From: Anaeramoeba flamelloides
Taxonomy: Eukaryota; Metamonada; Anaeramoebidae
Direction: 5' to 3'
DNA: 64,000 nt
NCBI GenBank assembly: GCA_027625915.1
Contig: JANTQA010000036.1
Coordinates: 8,763,001 to 8,827,000, forward strand
The notes beneath the pieces were generated by a model that saw nothing but the letters and a program-made list of their open reading frames with translations, made no database searches and was not told the origin of the DNA. A program made the translations under genes and the position numbers. This document shows, one piece after another, positions 1-12,400 of this stretch (its first letter is position 1; every line of letters begins with the position of its first letter).

Positions 1-869
1 TATGTATGTATGTATCAAAAAAAAGTGCTTTATATTGATTTATCTTTCAACTAGAAACAGAAAATGTTATTTAAAAAATCAAAAGATATTCTTCCATTTT
101 TTGAATTTTTTTTTTTTTTTAGGAATTACTTTGTGTAATTTATGTTAAATGTTTTATTTTACTAAATATATTTTGCGGAATTTATTTTATGTTAAAGATA
201 TTATGTAATTTCTGTTCCGAAATACAATTTTTTGATAATTTTTTTTTTTACAAAATTAAAATCTCGTGCAAAAATGTTTGACGGAAATAATTTAAAAGTA
301 ATAATACAAATTATAAAAATCTAGTAACAGATAGCTCAATAAGAAGAAAAAAAAAAGTTAATCAAAGAGTTTCAAGATATAGGATATTAGTTTCAGATCA
401 TTACACTAAACTGAAGAAAAAATTATTTATTTTATCATATCTCATATCCCAAAGAGGAAGTCTTAACGAACATTAGAAATTCTAAAAAATTGTTATGCAT
501 TAATAAATGATAATCACTAATTAGGATAGTCAAAAATTGAAATAATGAAAGACAAAACTATTAATTGTTTTTTTTTGTTTTGAATTCCCATTTATAATTT
601 AAATAACAGTATTGAATTTTGATCTTTTATTAAGAAAAAATCATCTAATTTGAATTTTCTGTTCCATAATGAACATTAGCAAAAATAATACCTCAAAAGA
701 TGAATGATCTTTAAAATTTAACAAAAAAAATCTATATTGGAATTTCTGTTTCCAAAATGAATTGAAAATGTTTATGTTCAATCAATTTAGCATATCAGAA
801 AAAAAGTTTAAAATGGAAAAAAATTGTCAAATCGATTCGAATTGAAAACAGTAGTAAAAGTTCACATTT

Positions 870-995
870 TCAAATATTATCTTAATTATTTTTTCCTTCA
901 TTTGAAAACAAAAACCAAACCTAAAAATTAGATTTTTTATTTGAATCAAAATAGAATCCAAAACAAAAAATCAAATTAAACTAAAATTTAAGCAT
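870..995 (+). repeat. Dispersed repeat, copy 1
   Basis: About 120 bases match 53596-53722 in the same orientation; both contain the string AAAATAGAATCCAAAACA and a preceding AAAACAAAAACCAA. No inverted ends or coding frame are visible. Apart from this I see nothing supportable in 1-1956; the short ORFs there are A+T-rich noise. Confidence 0.5.
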
Positions 996-1958
996 ATTCA
1001 ATCGTTCAATTTTGGCAAGATTTGAATTTTAATGGTGAGCCTTAGTAAAATTGAATTTTTTTCGGATTTTTTTTGACAGTAGTTGATTTTCTTATTCATG
1101 TGAAATTGGTTTTAAGAGTTTAACAGATGGTATTATTTCAGTTTGAGAAATTTCAAGTTTTTATATCTTTTTTGATCAGTGAAAAAATAAGAAGAAGAAT
1201 ATTTGAAAAGTTTCCTTTTCGTTCTCTTTTTGTAATTACTATCAATTTTACAAACAAAATCAATTTGACAATTTTTTTCCTGAAAAGTTTGATAAAACTG
1301 AAAATATTCATTTTCTTTGAATACCCACACGATTTACAGAATAACATCAGTAAGTACTTTTCTCATTAGGTTTTAAATGAAAAATGGCAATCTAAAAAAT
1401 TACTAATTAAAAAGATCATTCAACTAAAGTTTTGATCCATTTAAAAGATCAAATATCATAAAAGACATATTTTTCTCAATTTTTTTGGTGTTTTTTTACA
1501 ATTATTTGATGTATTTTTTATTTTTGGTCCGATTTAGTCGTTTCTGAAAATGATAAAACATAAATATTCCATATGGTCACATTCTATGAGACTTTTAAAA
1601 ATTACGATTTGATTTATTTTATGATTTTAATAATGCTCCCTAAATTATGGGAATTACTTTATAATACCATTAAAATCAAATTATGAGAAATAAAAATTTT
1701 ATCTCAAATTTAAATAAGGAAGATTTAAAATCTCGAAAAATATCGTTTCTAATTGTTTTGTGAAGATCTTGGGTTTTTTCAACACATAATTACTAAAATT
1801 ATTTTGGGGAAACTTGAAATAAAAATTTTCATTTAAATTAGGGAAAATAGTTTAGAAAATTACTCATCGTAACACACCAATTTGAAAATACTAATTGGGT
1901 AATTTATTTAAAAAAAATAAAACTGTTGAGTTAGACAATCATTATTAAATTAATGATA

Positions 1959-2483
1959 CAACCGTTCCAACCCTACCGTGAAATCTATGATAAACAGAAA
2001 ATTCATTTTCTTTATCATACTTGACTTTTTATGACAGGATTTTATGGTTATGTGATAGCCTATTACAAACCGTGAACTTTTATAATATAACAAAATTTTC
2101 ACAAAGAGAAAATATAAGAATTTGTTTTTTGAATATAAACCTTTCTAAATGATCAAGAATTTTTAAAAAATTTTCAGGTTTTTGGTGGATCCTTCATTTC
2201 TAAATACCTTAAAATCAAAAAGAAATACCATTTCAAAGTGATTATTAAATTAGATCTCCAATCTTTGGTAACTTTGTTTTGGATTTTAGAATTTTTTGAG
2301 ATAAACAACCAAGATTTTTTTCTCAGTCTTTCAAATAAGAAATTTTTTTTAAAAAACCAATGTCAAACCATAAAATGTATATGATAGCGTAGAACCGAAG
2401 ATTTTTTTTTTTTTGGATTTATAACTGAGACAAAATGTCAATTTCTATGTCTGTCAAATTTCACGGTAGGTTTGGAACGGCTG
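1959..2483. mobile_element. TA-flanked terminal-inverted-repeat element (family P)
   Basis: The left end CAACCGTTCCAACCCTAC is repeated in inverse orientation at the right end with very few changes, giving arms of about 27 bases. A TA dinucleotide lies directly outside each end, as expected of Tc1/mariner-like transposition. The 525-base interior has no ORF, so it would be a non-autonomous element. The ends are G+C-richer than the interior. The family assignment rests only on the TA and the inverted ends. Confidence 0.6.
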
Positions 2484-2860
2484 TAATCTTCGGAATCTAA
2501 ATAAGATTTTTTTTTTTTTACTGTTTTGTGGTTGAGTTTGACATCAAATTATTCTTTTTCACTTGGGTTGCACAGCAATTTTAAAAAAATTGGTTCCAAA
2601 AGGTTTAAAAAGTGTTTTTTAAACTGTTTAAAAGAGTGAGCCCAAACAATTTGAGCAACACTTTTGAAAACTTTTATTTCTTACTTTGTTAAAATGACTG
2701 GGCAACGATCGCATTGTAATATTTTCAAGTCATTTTTTTTTTTTTTAAAACAAGAAAAATTTAATTTAATTTCAAAAGACAAAAAAAAAAAAAAAAAAAA
2801 AAAAAAGAAGAGTAAAAGGAAAATTCAAACCTGGTGTTCGTGTGATTACAAGAAGATTAA

Positions 2861-4090
2861 AAAAATCTAAAATAATATTTTCTTCGATTTCCTCTAATTT
2901 TTGTTTTAGTTTCTTTTCTTCTAAATTTTCAAAGCATTTGACAAAAGTTTCTAAGACATAAAATTCTGGTGTTTTGTCACGACGATCCTCGAGTGTCTCC
3001 AAACGATCAGTTGATGATGGTAAGTTTTTCATAATGTTTTTCATTTTTTTCTTTTGTGACTTTTTTTTATTCTTTTTTGGGCCCAATTCTTCAATGTTAA
3101 TTGATAAAAAGGGACTCAAAGTTGTCAAGATCAGTTCTAGATATTTGTCACTACTAAAAATGACTTTTTTTTGTAAAGTTTTTAATTGTTTCCCAAGAGT
3201 GACAAGTGAAAGTTTTCGGTTATGCATCTGTTGAAAATAGAAGAAATGTGAAAGAAAGAAAAAAAATTTCAATTGGTCCTTGTTTCAACAGAGTTAAAAA
3301 GAAAAAAGAAGAAAGAAGAAAGGCAAGTGGTGTTTCGCATACCTCCTGCGCAAAGTGTATGAATTTTGTTATTTCTGGTGGGATGTTTTCAGAATTTGGA
3401 TCATGTATCTGGATCTCTTTTTCATTCACAAATCGATAATATAATAATCCTCCTACCTGATTTAAAAAATCACGTACAATCGTTTGACTGGAGGATCTTT
3501 CTGTCATTCTCGAAATTGTTCCTATCAAAAAAATTTAGAAATAAGAAAAATAAACAAAAAATAAAATTATTTTTGGTAAAAATGAATCGAATTTTTAAAA
3601 AAAAGTCAAGTTATCACAAGTGTTTAAGTTTGGGGAATTGGAGAATTTTTTTCCTTTTTTGTTAAATAAAAAAATTTTGTAATTTTTTTGTTGATCTTTT
3701 AAAACTTTCTTTAACGAACAAGGTCAGGTTGATTAAAAATGGTCATGGTAAAAAATTTCACTTTGAGAAATACAATCGATCTCTTCAAGTTTTTCAACTG
3801 TTCTTGCATATTTTTAAAAACTTTCAAATAATGACTCTATTCTTTTTTTCTTTTGACACAGATTCAAATTGAAGATGCAATAAAAAGTTTTTTATTTATT
3901 AAAAATTTCTTCAAGCCATCAAGAGAAAATTTCTTTTTTCCACCTTGAAAGATATATTTGTATTAAGAGGATGAGATTTATTTTTATATTTTTTGAACTT
4001 TCAATTATATTTATAGTATCACCCAATGATATTTTAAAATAGGCAAAATTTTCATCTTGTTTTTTGTACCAATTTTTTAAATAATCAATT
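2861..4090 (-). CDS. RasGAP-domain protein, partial multi-exon gene
   Basis: Four exons can be joined on the minus strand: 4090-3944, 3802-3762, 3521-3343 and 3227 to about 2861, with introns of 141, 240 and 115 bases and compatible phases at each junction. The first exon contains a LGDTIN...SSKNIKIN stretch matching the middle of RasGAP domains. The third has QVGGLLYYRFVN, which corresponds to the (F/Y)LRFxNPAI core. The fourth starts MHNRKLSLVTLGKQLKTL, like the helix after that core in IQGAP-type domains. RasGAPs stimulate GTP hydrolysis by Ras-like GTPases at membranes or the cortex. The arginine-finger exon should lie upstream and was not found, so the 5' end is missing. The 3' end is also uncertain: the last exon reads through into a poly-Phe run at 2772 and must stop or be spliced before it. 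The NPAI motif is replaced by NEKE, so activity is doubtful. Confidence 0.55.
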
Positions 4091-4646
4091 CTGTAGAATT
4101 GCCAACTAACCAAAATGTTAAACAACAAAAAGGTGTTCATAATAAAAAGAGATTTGGAAAATCCTTTTATTTGTGTGGATCAATTTTATCAACAAAAAAA
4201 AAAAAAAGAAAAGGAAGTAAAAATAATTTTACACTTTGAAAGTTTAAAACAAAAAAACTCAAATATAAAAAGTTAAAATTAAGTACCAAGTTGATTCAAA
4301 AAGAGCTCTCGCAAATTAGACACAATTTTCATTTCTCATGATTCATAATTACTTTTATTTTTGTAGAATTACTTGGTCGAATATTTTGGGAGCTTGAAAT
4401 TAAAAAACTTTTGTATGTTAAATGGAAAAAAAAATTATGACTAAAAGATATTTCTTTTTATTGTTTAAATCTGGTTCAAATGATAATACACACCAACTGA
4501 TAAGTTTAATAATAACGACTTTTTCGTTTGTAGACACCCATAAAACACTTTTAACAAACTTTTAATGCTTTTCTTTCTCTCTGCGAGACAATTTGAACAA
4601 AACCGAAGGACTTTTTTTCATTTTTTTTCTTTTTTTCCCAATCAAC

Positions 4647-5162
4647 ATGACCTTTGAATCAAATCATTTTCTTTTTTTGCTGAAAGAAACAATTTCAACA
4701 CCAAACCAAGAAAACGAAAATGAGAAAAATAGCTACTTATTTAGTAGGCTAATCAAATATGTCCAATACCCAAAATTGGAGCTCTCAAGCAAATATGAAA
4801 CAAAAAAAAACCAAATTCCTTGCCAGTTTGTTCTTGGCCATGACGCTTTTGGTTTTGTTGCAAGTACCAATCGCAAATTCTGGCCAATTTCCTTGAGTAC
4901 CATGAGCACTTTTTATCCCAAAGAAGAGAAATCTATTTGTATAATTAAAAAGAAAACATTGCATCGCTTCATTTTCCAAAGCCAGTTTTTAAGAGACGCA
5001 GTCATGGTTCTTATGTTTGTTTTTGCAATGAGCCATGAAACTGAAAAAATCTCAAAATACCTTTCTTTACCAAACGCAGACCTTTTAACTCTAACCCGTT
5101 TGTTTTCCAAGTTCTATTTTTTTTTGTTCTTATTATTTGAGTTGTTGGACTTTTTATGTTAA
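4647..5162 (+). CDS. Hypothetical protein, doubtful
   Basis: An open frame runs from an ATG at 4647 to a stop at 5162 (171 residues). Between 4700 and 5110 base composition is closer to that of the real genes here, and third positions alternate C/T as in coding DNA. I do not recognise the protein. Another frame of the same strand (4795-4896) reads as a 33-residue peptide that looks like a signal sequence (basic start, LASLFLAMTLLVLL core, then ANSGQF) and ends in TGA. The two readings conflict, so this may be a decayed secreted-protein gene or upstream exons of the minus-strand RasGAP gene. Confidence 0.25.
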   Translation: MTFESNHFLFLLKETISTPNQENENEKNSYLFSRLIKYVQYPKLELSSKYETKKNQIPCQFVLGHDAFGFVASTNRKFWPISLSTMSTFYPKEEKSICIIKKKTLHRFIFQSQFLRDAVMVLMFVFAMSHETEKISKYLSLPNADLLTLTRLFSKFYFFLFLLFELLDFLC

Positions 5163-5478
5163 AAAAATAAATCCAAATTCAAAAATAGAAATAAACAGGA
5201 TATTACTATTATATCAAAATTCACTCTTTGTTTTTGGTTCTCAAAATATGGCATGGAATTAGAATTATTTTTCAAAAAAAAAAAAACGATCTTGATTTTT
5301 GTTGATTTATCAAAAAATAAGAAAAAATATTTTACGTTTTGCTGTGTACTACTTTGATTCAAAAACAGTTTTTTCAGAAAAATATAGCGTACCAAATATT
5401 ACAATTCCTAAAATTAAATGGATCTTGCTCATTAACAAATAGAAAGATCAAATCAAAAAGAAAAAAAAAACAGGTTAA

Positions 5479-5648
5479 GGGACTAATCTCGATTAAATTT
5501 TTTTACCTAAATTTAATAGGGATAGAGAAAATTTTTTGACAATTACTTAGATTAGAAAAACCTTGTTTATTTTCAATATTAAACATATTTCTAGATAAGG
5601 AATCCTTATTTAGAAATTGGTCCAAAAAAAATAATAGAAACTAGTCCC
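5479..5648 (+). mobile_element. TTAA-flanked MITE, family C, copy 1
   Basis: A 170-base non-coding element lies between TTAA at 5475-5478 and TTAA at 5649-5652. It starts GGGACTAATCTC and ends in the near inverse ACTAGTCCC. The interior shares ATATTTCTAGATAAGGAA with copies at 25860, 53275 and 57519. TTAA duplication is the signature of piggyBac-type transposition; assignment to that group is inference. Confidence 0.75.
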
Positions 5649-5752
5649 TTAAGAGTATTCCCAAAAGCGAAGAATAAAAGTTTTCGAAAGTGCCCTAAAA
5701 TTGCTGGGGAAACCCTTTTAACCAATTTAAATAACACTTTTTGAACCTTTGT

Positions 5753-6250
5753 TCCTCACTTTTTCAAAATGACTGTATTTACTGTTATTTTCCAATTAAA
5801 AAAAGAAAATTTTTACTTCAGGTTCCAAATATTATGAATTAATTATAAGCAAAAAAAACCCAAATATCTTGAGAAAGTCTATTAGAAATGATATTTTGAG
5901 ATATTATATTGATCTTTCTTATTGGACTTTGAGATAAAATTTTAATTATGAGAATTGGATTTTAACAGTATTACTGAAATTTGTAATTTAAATGGTACAA
6001 AATTTTATCTCATTATCTTTTTTCAATTCTTCAACATCCCTTTCATTTCAAAAATATTTTTCATTTAAAACCAAAAGATACCAACACAAGCAATAAACAC
6101 CAGCCAGATCCAAAGAAAAAGAGATCACTAATTTCAATTTATTGGTGGTAAACAGTAATAACCAAAAAAAAACTGAAGTGAATTGAATATTTTTTACCAT
6201 TTAAAATTCAAATCCCCGTAAAACATATAGCCATTTTAAAAAAAGTGAGG
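5753..6250. repeat. Inverted-repeat element (family Q)
   Basis: CCTCACTTTTTCAAAATG at the left is mirrored at the right end (6221-6250) with a few mismatches, spacing 498 bases. Similar ends recur at about 6360-6450. No coding frame. Weak inverted ends and A+T richness make the boundaries provisional. Confidence 0.35.
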
Positions 6251-7399
6251 AATATTTTATTTTATTTTGAGATTGCCAGAATTAAAACTTTTTTAAAGTT
6301 TTCTGTTTTAATAAAGCACTTTTCTTTAAAAAAAGCACTTTTCTTCCCAAATTTCCCAACCTCTACACCTCACATTTAAAGGCTGATTCCTCACTTTGAT
6401 AAAACAGAAAACTTTCAAAAAGTTTTATTCCTCACGTTTTTAAAATAGCTGTATTTGATTATTTTATTTTTTAAAAGTAAAAGCAATTTGGTTGATTATT
6501 TAACGAAGATTCGTGAGACTTGTGATTCGGAATTTAAATGAAATATCCAACCAAGATCAAGTCTGAAATTTATTATTATTATTAATATATTTACCAAATG
6601 AAAGATACTGATATTCCTTTTAAGGTTCTAACAACATAAAAAAAAAAAAAAATAAAATATTATTACGAATTTAATAACAAATTAAAATTTGTTTTTACCA
6701 CATCTTGAAATTTTTAAAAATAAAGTAAAAATATGATTACAATAAAAATAGACCCGACTCACTTTTAAAGGCTATTTTCTGAAATGAATTATTGTTATTA
6801 AAAGAAAGATCCATTTTTATCATAATTTTCGAAAAAGTTCAAAAGTTATATATTTTCCTAAAATTATTTCAAAAAAAAATATTTTCTTTGGAAGAAGATT
6901 GAAATCTTATTTTGTCTATGTGAAGAAAATGTACAAAGATCAGCTTTAAAAACTAAACCTAAGTTTTGAAATTAACTTTCTCAAAAAATATGTACTTAAT
7001 TTCTAAACAAATTACAATAATTATTTTAAACTTGAAAACAATATAATTTCTTTATTCGTGATATTTTTCTTCAACAACTTTTTCATTTCATTTCACAAAA
7101 AAATATGAGAAAAATCCTAAAAACTATTAACTGACAAAATACACCTGAAATACTTTTTTAAATCCTGTAAAATTCAACTCAAAACATAAAGAAACATCTT
7201 TTTAATTTGATTATTTCCAAATGATAACAAATAACAAAATATCAATTATTTCTGTAAATAGTGATAACCCAAATACTAAAAATACCAATAGCTTTGATAT
7301 TTATTTCTCGACCTTTTAAATATTTTCAGCCAAATAAAATTAATTCCAATTAATAATTATCATAAATAAAAAATTAATAAATATTATCAAAAAAATTGT

Positions 7400-7990
7400 T
7401 TAAGTGTCTAGCCACTTACCGTGGATTTACTCTGTACCCAAGAAGTACATTACAGTCAAAAACAACATTATGAAATTGCACTTCTTTTGATTGACAAAAT
7501 TCAAATAACAACAAAAAAAAATTCACAGAACCCCATAGGATAAAAAATTCAAATTCATCAAAATAAATATTAAAAAGGATCCACAATTACAAGAATTTAA
7601 ATTTAGAAAAAAAAATTAATCTTTTCGAATCTATCAAATATTCCCTAAAACACCCGAAAACCGAAAATACCCAAAAATTAATTAACCACTTAAAAAAATC
7701 TTTTTTGGACAACTTCTAAGTAACCATAGTGTTCATATACACAGTTTAACGATAAAATAGCAATTTTATTTTAAGGCTCTAGTCATTTACCGCGTATTTG
7801 CTCCAGACTCAAGGGGTGACTTGAAACCAAAAAGGCCATTGTTAAATTGCCCTTCTTTTGATTGACAAAATTCAAAATACAAAAAAAAATTTTCAGAGTA
7901 ACTTATTGACAAAAAATCCAATCAAAGAAAAAAGTTTCAAAGGATTCTCAATTTCGAAAAATCCAAATTTTAAAAAAAAAATTACTTGTT
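7400..7990 (+). repeat. Tandem direct repeat, period about 371 bases
   Basis: 7400-7630 and 7771-7990 align over their length. Both begin with a TAG(C/T)CA(C/T)TTACCG motif and share CTTCTTTTGATTGACAAAAT. Neither copy is coding. Both copies start just after TTAA, so they could be ends of TTAA-type elements. The rest of 6450-9486 shows no gene or clear element. Confidence 0.5.
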
Positions 7991-8681
7991 TTTTATTTTA
8001 AATTTCCAAAGGCTTATATTTCTTCAATTTAAAACAAATTATTTTCATAATTACACAATCAATTTATTTCAATTTAATCTAATTTGTGGTTATTTTGTAA
8101 GCCACTAAAATTTGACATAGTAAGGATTTTGTAACATTCTTGAGAGAAAAAATAACTCCCTTGAGAAATGAAAAAAATGTAAAAAAAAATCTTCAAGATC
8201 TCAAAAAGCACCAAAGAACAGCACTTCAAAACTAACACAGTTGTTTTCAAAATTATATATTCTAACCATTCTAATCGGAAATACAATATCACTCTTTGGT
8301 GCTTTTTTTCTAAAAATGTTCACCTTTTTTGATTGTTGATTTTTAGAGATCTATCTTACTTTAAATGCTGATTGGTTTTTAATTGATATTAAGCACTCAT
8401 AAAAATTGCAAAAAAAGTTTTTTGAATTTCAAAATTTTTACAGAAAGAAAAGTATCTTTTTATCCGCCATTATTCCCTTAATTTTATCATGAACAATAAT
8501 TTAAAAATTCTTTACCTAACTCTCATTTTTAATTTAATAACAATATTAAAAAAAAAATAACAATCAAATAAAAAATAGATGAAAATATTATTGGGTTATT
8601 ATCCGTCAGATTATGGTCTTCAAATGAAATCAATTTTAAAGTAACTTTTTTTTTTTTTTTTTTTTCTCATTATTTTTCTTC

Positions 8682-8723
8682 AAAAATTCTTTCATAAAAA
8701 TTCTTTCATAAAAATTCTTTAAT
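8682..8723 (+). repeat. Microsatellite-like array, 14 bases x 3
   Basis: Three head-to-tail copies of AAAAATTCTTTCAT, the last with one change. Intergenic. Confidence 0.8.
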
Positions 8724-9486
8724 AATAAAATTAAATCATGACGTAATTATTGTTTTTTTCAAAACTTGTGATTATTATAATTTTTTGATATTTATTAATT
8801 GACATTTTATAGATTAAACTTGATGAAAAGGAGCAAACTAATATGAAAATTAATTATTGTGGAATATATTTTGAAAAAAATAACCAAATAAAATTCATTT
8901 CACATTTAAACAATAAAGTAATATCAATTTATTTATTTTTTTTCTTTCTTATTCCTAGTAAATAACTTGATAAAATAAATAATATATTTTTTACTTCATT
9001 AATATGAGTGTTTCTAATTTATATTAATAATTCAAAAATTGCTAAAAACATCAAATTATTTGTTTCATGTTACTTTTACTCTAATATTTTTTTTTATATT
9101 TTTTTTATAAAGAAATTTTTTTAATAAACCCCATATTTGAATTATATTAATTCTGGGATTTAGTATACTTTGAAAAATTTAGTTTGAACCAAAATATATT
9201 TCAAATAAAAGTTTTCAAATTTGAAATCCAAAAAAGCAAATATTTGACTTTTTATTTGTAATTATTATGATCTAAAACCAAAGGTTTTCTTAACATACAA
9301 AGATTCTTGAAAATATAATCAAATATATGTAACAGGTACCTATATATATATAATATTCAATCAAAAAGTTATTTTTTATGAGTGAGTACTAACATTTGTA
9401 TTTTATTTTTATTAAAAACTTTACAATAAAAAAAAATCAAAAAGATTGATAAAATTGAAGAAAACATAGTTCGAATTGCAAGCCAA

Positions 9487-12400
9487 ATGAACAATTTCCA
9501 AAATCAAGACACAGCTTTAATTGAAACAAATACACCCGATTTAATATTAAAAACACTTAACATTTTTAGTATATTGCCATGTTCAATATATTTAAGTAGA
9601 CTAATGTTAGACAACGAAGAAAAATCATTTCAAGATATTACCAATTTTAATAATGCAAATAGATTTGAAAAATTAAAAGTTTTAGAATTGATCGATTCTT
9701 TAAATGTTGAAGTATCACAAAATTTTAATTTATATTCTAGGAAAAATGTTGAAGACCTTGTAAGGGTATGCTCTTTATCAAGAGTTGTAAATTTTTCTGC
9801 CAAGATTCACCTTTCAAAAAAGCCAGGCGTAATTTCCATAATCAACACAACATTTCAAATTCTTGTTGAAGAAAAACTATTACTCGAAGCTCAACTTGAT
9901 AATGTAATTTTATTAGTAAACACCCAAGATATGGTTTCTTTATTTGTCCAAACAAAATCTAATGAGCTAGTAATGAGTGTGCTTGTAGAAATGGAGTCAT
10001 CCTTTGATCGTGATATTTTTGCAAATACATTTTGGGTTTTAAAAAAATCTATATGGGTAAAATATTTTCTTCTTCTTCTTCTTCTTCTACTTTTTTTTTT
10101 AGAATACAAAAAATTTAAAAAAAAACAAATTAATTTAATCATAATTTTGGTCGACCTGAATTACAACCAATATTTTAAAAAAAAAAAAATCAAAATAAAT
10201 CAAATTTTGTATTTTGAATGTGGGGAGTTGTAAATTAAATTTTTAATAAAAATATTCTAAATGGGATTGTTTGTCTGCATATCAGTAAAATTACCAAGAA
10301 ATTGGAATTTATTTTTTACAATTAAAAAGATTTTTTTAATTTATTTATTTTTGAAGAGAGAAAATTATTTTTCTCCTGTCTGTTGTTAGAATTTCTTGAG
10401 TTTTCTGTTTTGATTAGAAAATCTATTGATTTTCGTTAGGTTTTTTTTACTTTTTGAAATAAACAGAAAATTTTAATAAAATTTCGGTTTATTTCAAAAA
10501 GTCAAAAAAACCTAGAACACGTTCTAAACAAAAAAAAAAATTAAAAAAAACCGCAGTTAGATTTCCCAGAATTTAAAAGAATTGAGTATAGTCTTTGGCT
10601 TTTTATTTCATAAACTAAAAATAAAAATGCCGTTAGCTTTTTCAGGATTTAAAAGCATAGAGAAAAATCAAAGTTTTTATTAAATTCTTTTAAAATCCGA
10701 AAAAGTATCGACAGGTTTTCTTTGAGTTTTCTTTTTTATTCTGAAAATCCAAGAATTTTCGAAACCAAAACAGAAACCTCAAGAAAAACACCTTTAGATT
10801 TTTTTTAATTTATTAAATTAAAAACAACTTAGGCACTCTACGTTACTCTACTACACGGCGGTTTGGAATTTCAATTTTATTGTTTTAAAATTTTTAGATA
10901 TTATTAAACTTTCCAACTATTATAATTTTCCAATCCAATTAATCGTAAAAAATCTTTAATTCTAAATTTAATAATTTTAGTTACTTACTTTAAGAATTAA
11001 TATTTTCATTTTCAAGTGTTCGAAAATTTAGAGCCGTTTTTAATTTTTCTAAATTTAATGTTTCCAATTTTTCAATCAATTCATATTTTCTTTGGTATAT
11101 TTTTAATCTGATGAGATCAATTATTGCTTCAATTTTATAAATTAACCGTGATGAATGAATATTAATTTGTAAAAAAATTGTAATCAATTTATTGATAAAT
11201 CTATCAATTCTTTCAAAATCTATCAATTCTTTCAAAACCTATCAATTCTTTCAAAATCCCTTTGTGTTAAATCAAATATTTCTAGACCATAATAAAGTTG
11301 ACTTAAAATACGAGATTTAAAAACCAGTTATGTTTATTTCATTATTAAGGGTTTATTTTGTTTAAACGATTGATTAAGTGTTTCCAAAGACTTTTCTACC
11401 CTTTTGAAATTATCCTCAAGGTAGATGTTTTTTCAAACCAAATTTGAAGATATAAAATGTATAATTTAATTCTTTTTTAAATTTCAACTTTTTTTCTGAC
11501 AAAAGGGAACAAAAAAATTTCCAAATATCAATTATTTTTTATAATTGAACCTTAAAGAATAAAGAAAAAATAAGTAGAATAATACTTATTAGAGAATAGT
11601 TGATATTCGTATGAAGTAAATCTAATAAATCAATCTAAATATTTTCTCAAAAATATGAAAAACTTAAATTCTTATGCGGATATTCGAGAAAAACAACAAT
11701 GTTCATTTTGATCTTGAATCAAAGAGTCAAAAGCAAAATTCCAATAGAAATCAATATCATTTTTCTAAAATAATTATAGACATTTTCAATAACATTACAA
11801 TTGCTTTTTTTTACTCGGTTACTATAGATCTTGTTATAATAAAAAAAAGTTTACAAAACAATTATGATAAATGAAAAAAAAAACCAGAAAAAAGTAGAAT
11901 GTGAAAATAATATGTGAAAAAATGATTTCAATTTTGAAATTATTACTATAATTTTTTTCTTCGAATATCCATTTAAAACCTTTAAAATCGTATAATTCAT
12001 TCATTACAACTGGACTCCTTTCATTTGACTGGGAAATAATTTGTTTTTTTTTATTATGTGAGTTTATCCCAAATCTTTTTATTATTTCAAAAGTCTCTTC
12101 TAAATTAATTTTAAAGAAATTAAAGGCCACTCCATCATAAAAGAAATAAGACCACCTGAATACACTTGGACATGAACTGCTAAATATTTAAATTTTTCTA
12201 ACAGAAAATGAGATATAAATGAGAAGAGAATAGGTGATAAGGGATCTCCTTGATAAACCCCCCTTCCTTCTTTTTTATAATATTTTAAGAGCAAATTTTT
12301 GATTGTTTCATTTTTTATAATTTTTTTTAATAGATTGATATATTAATTAGCCTTGTATAGAATAAAAACATCATTTTTGTATATCTATAGTAACTACAAA

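Noticed and set aside
2664..2870. Plus-strand ORF ending in poly-Lys
   Set aside because: Depends on a 28-base A run; antisense to the RasGAP last exon region.
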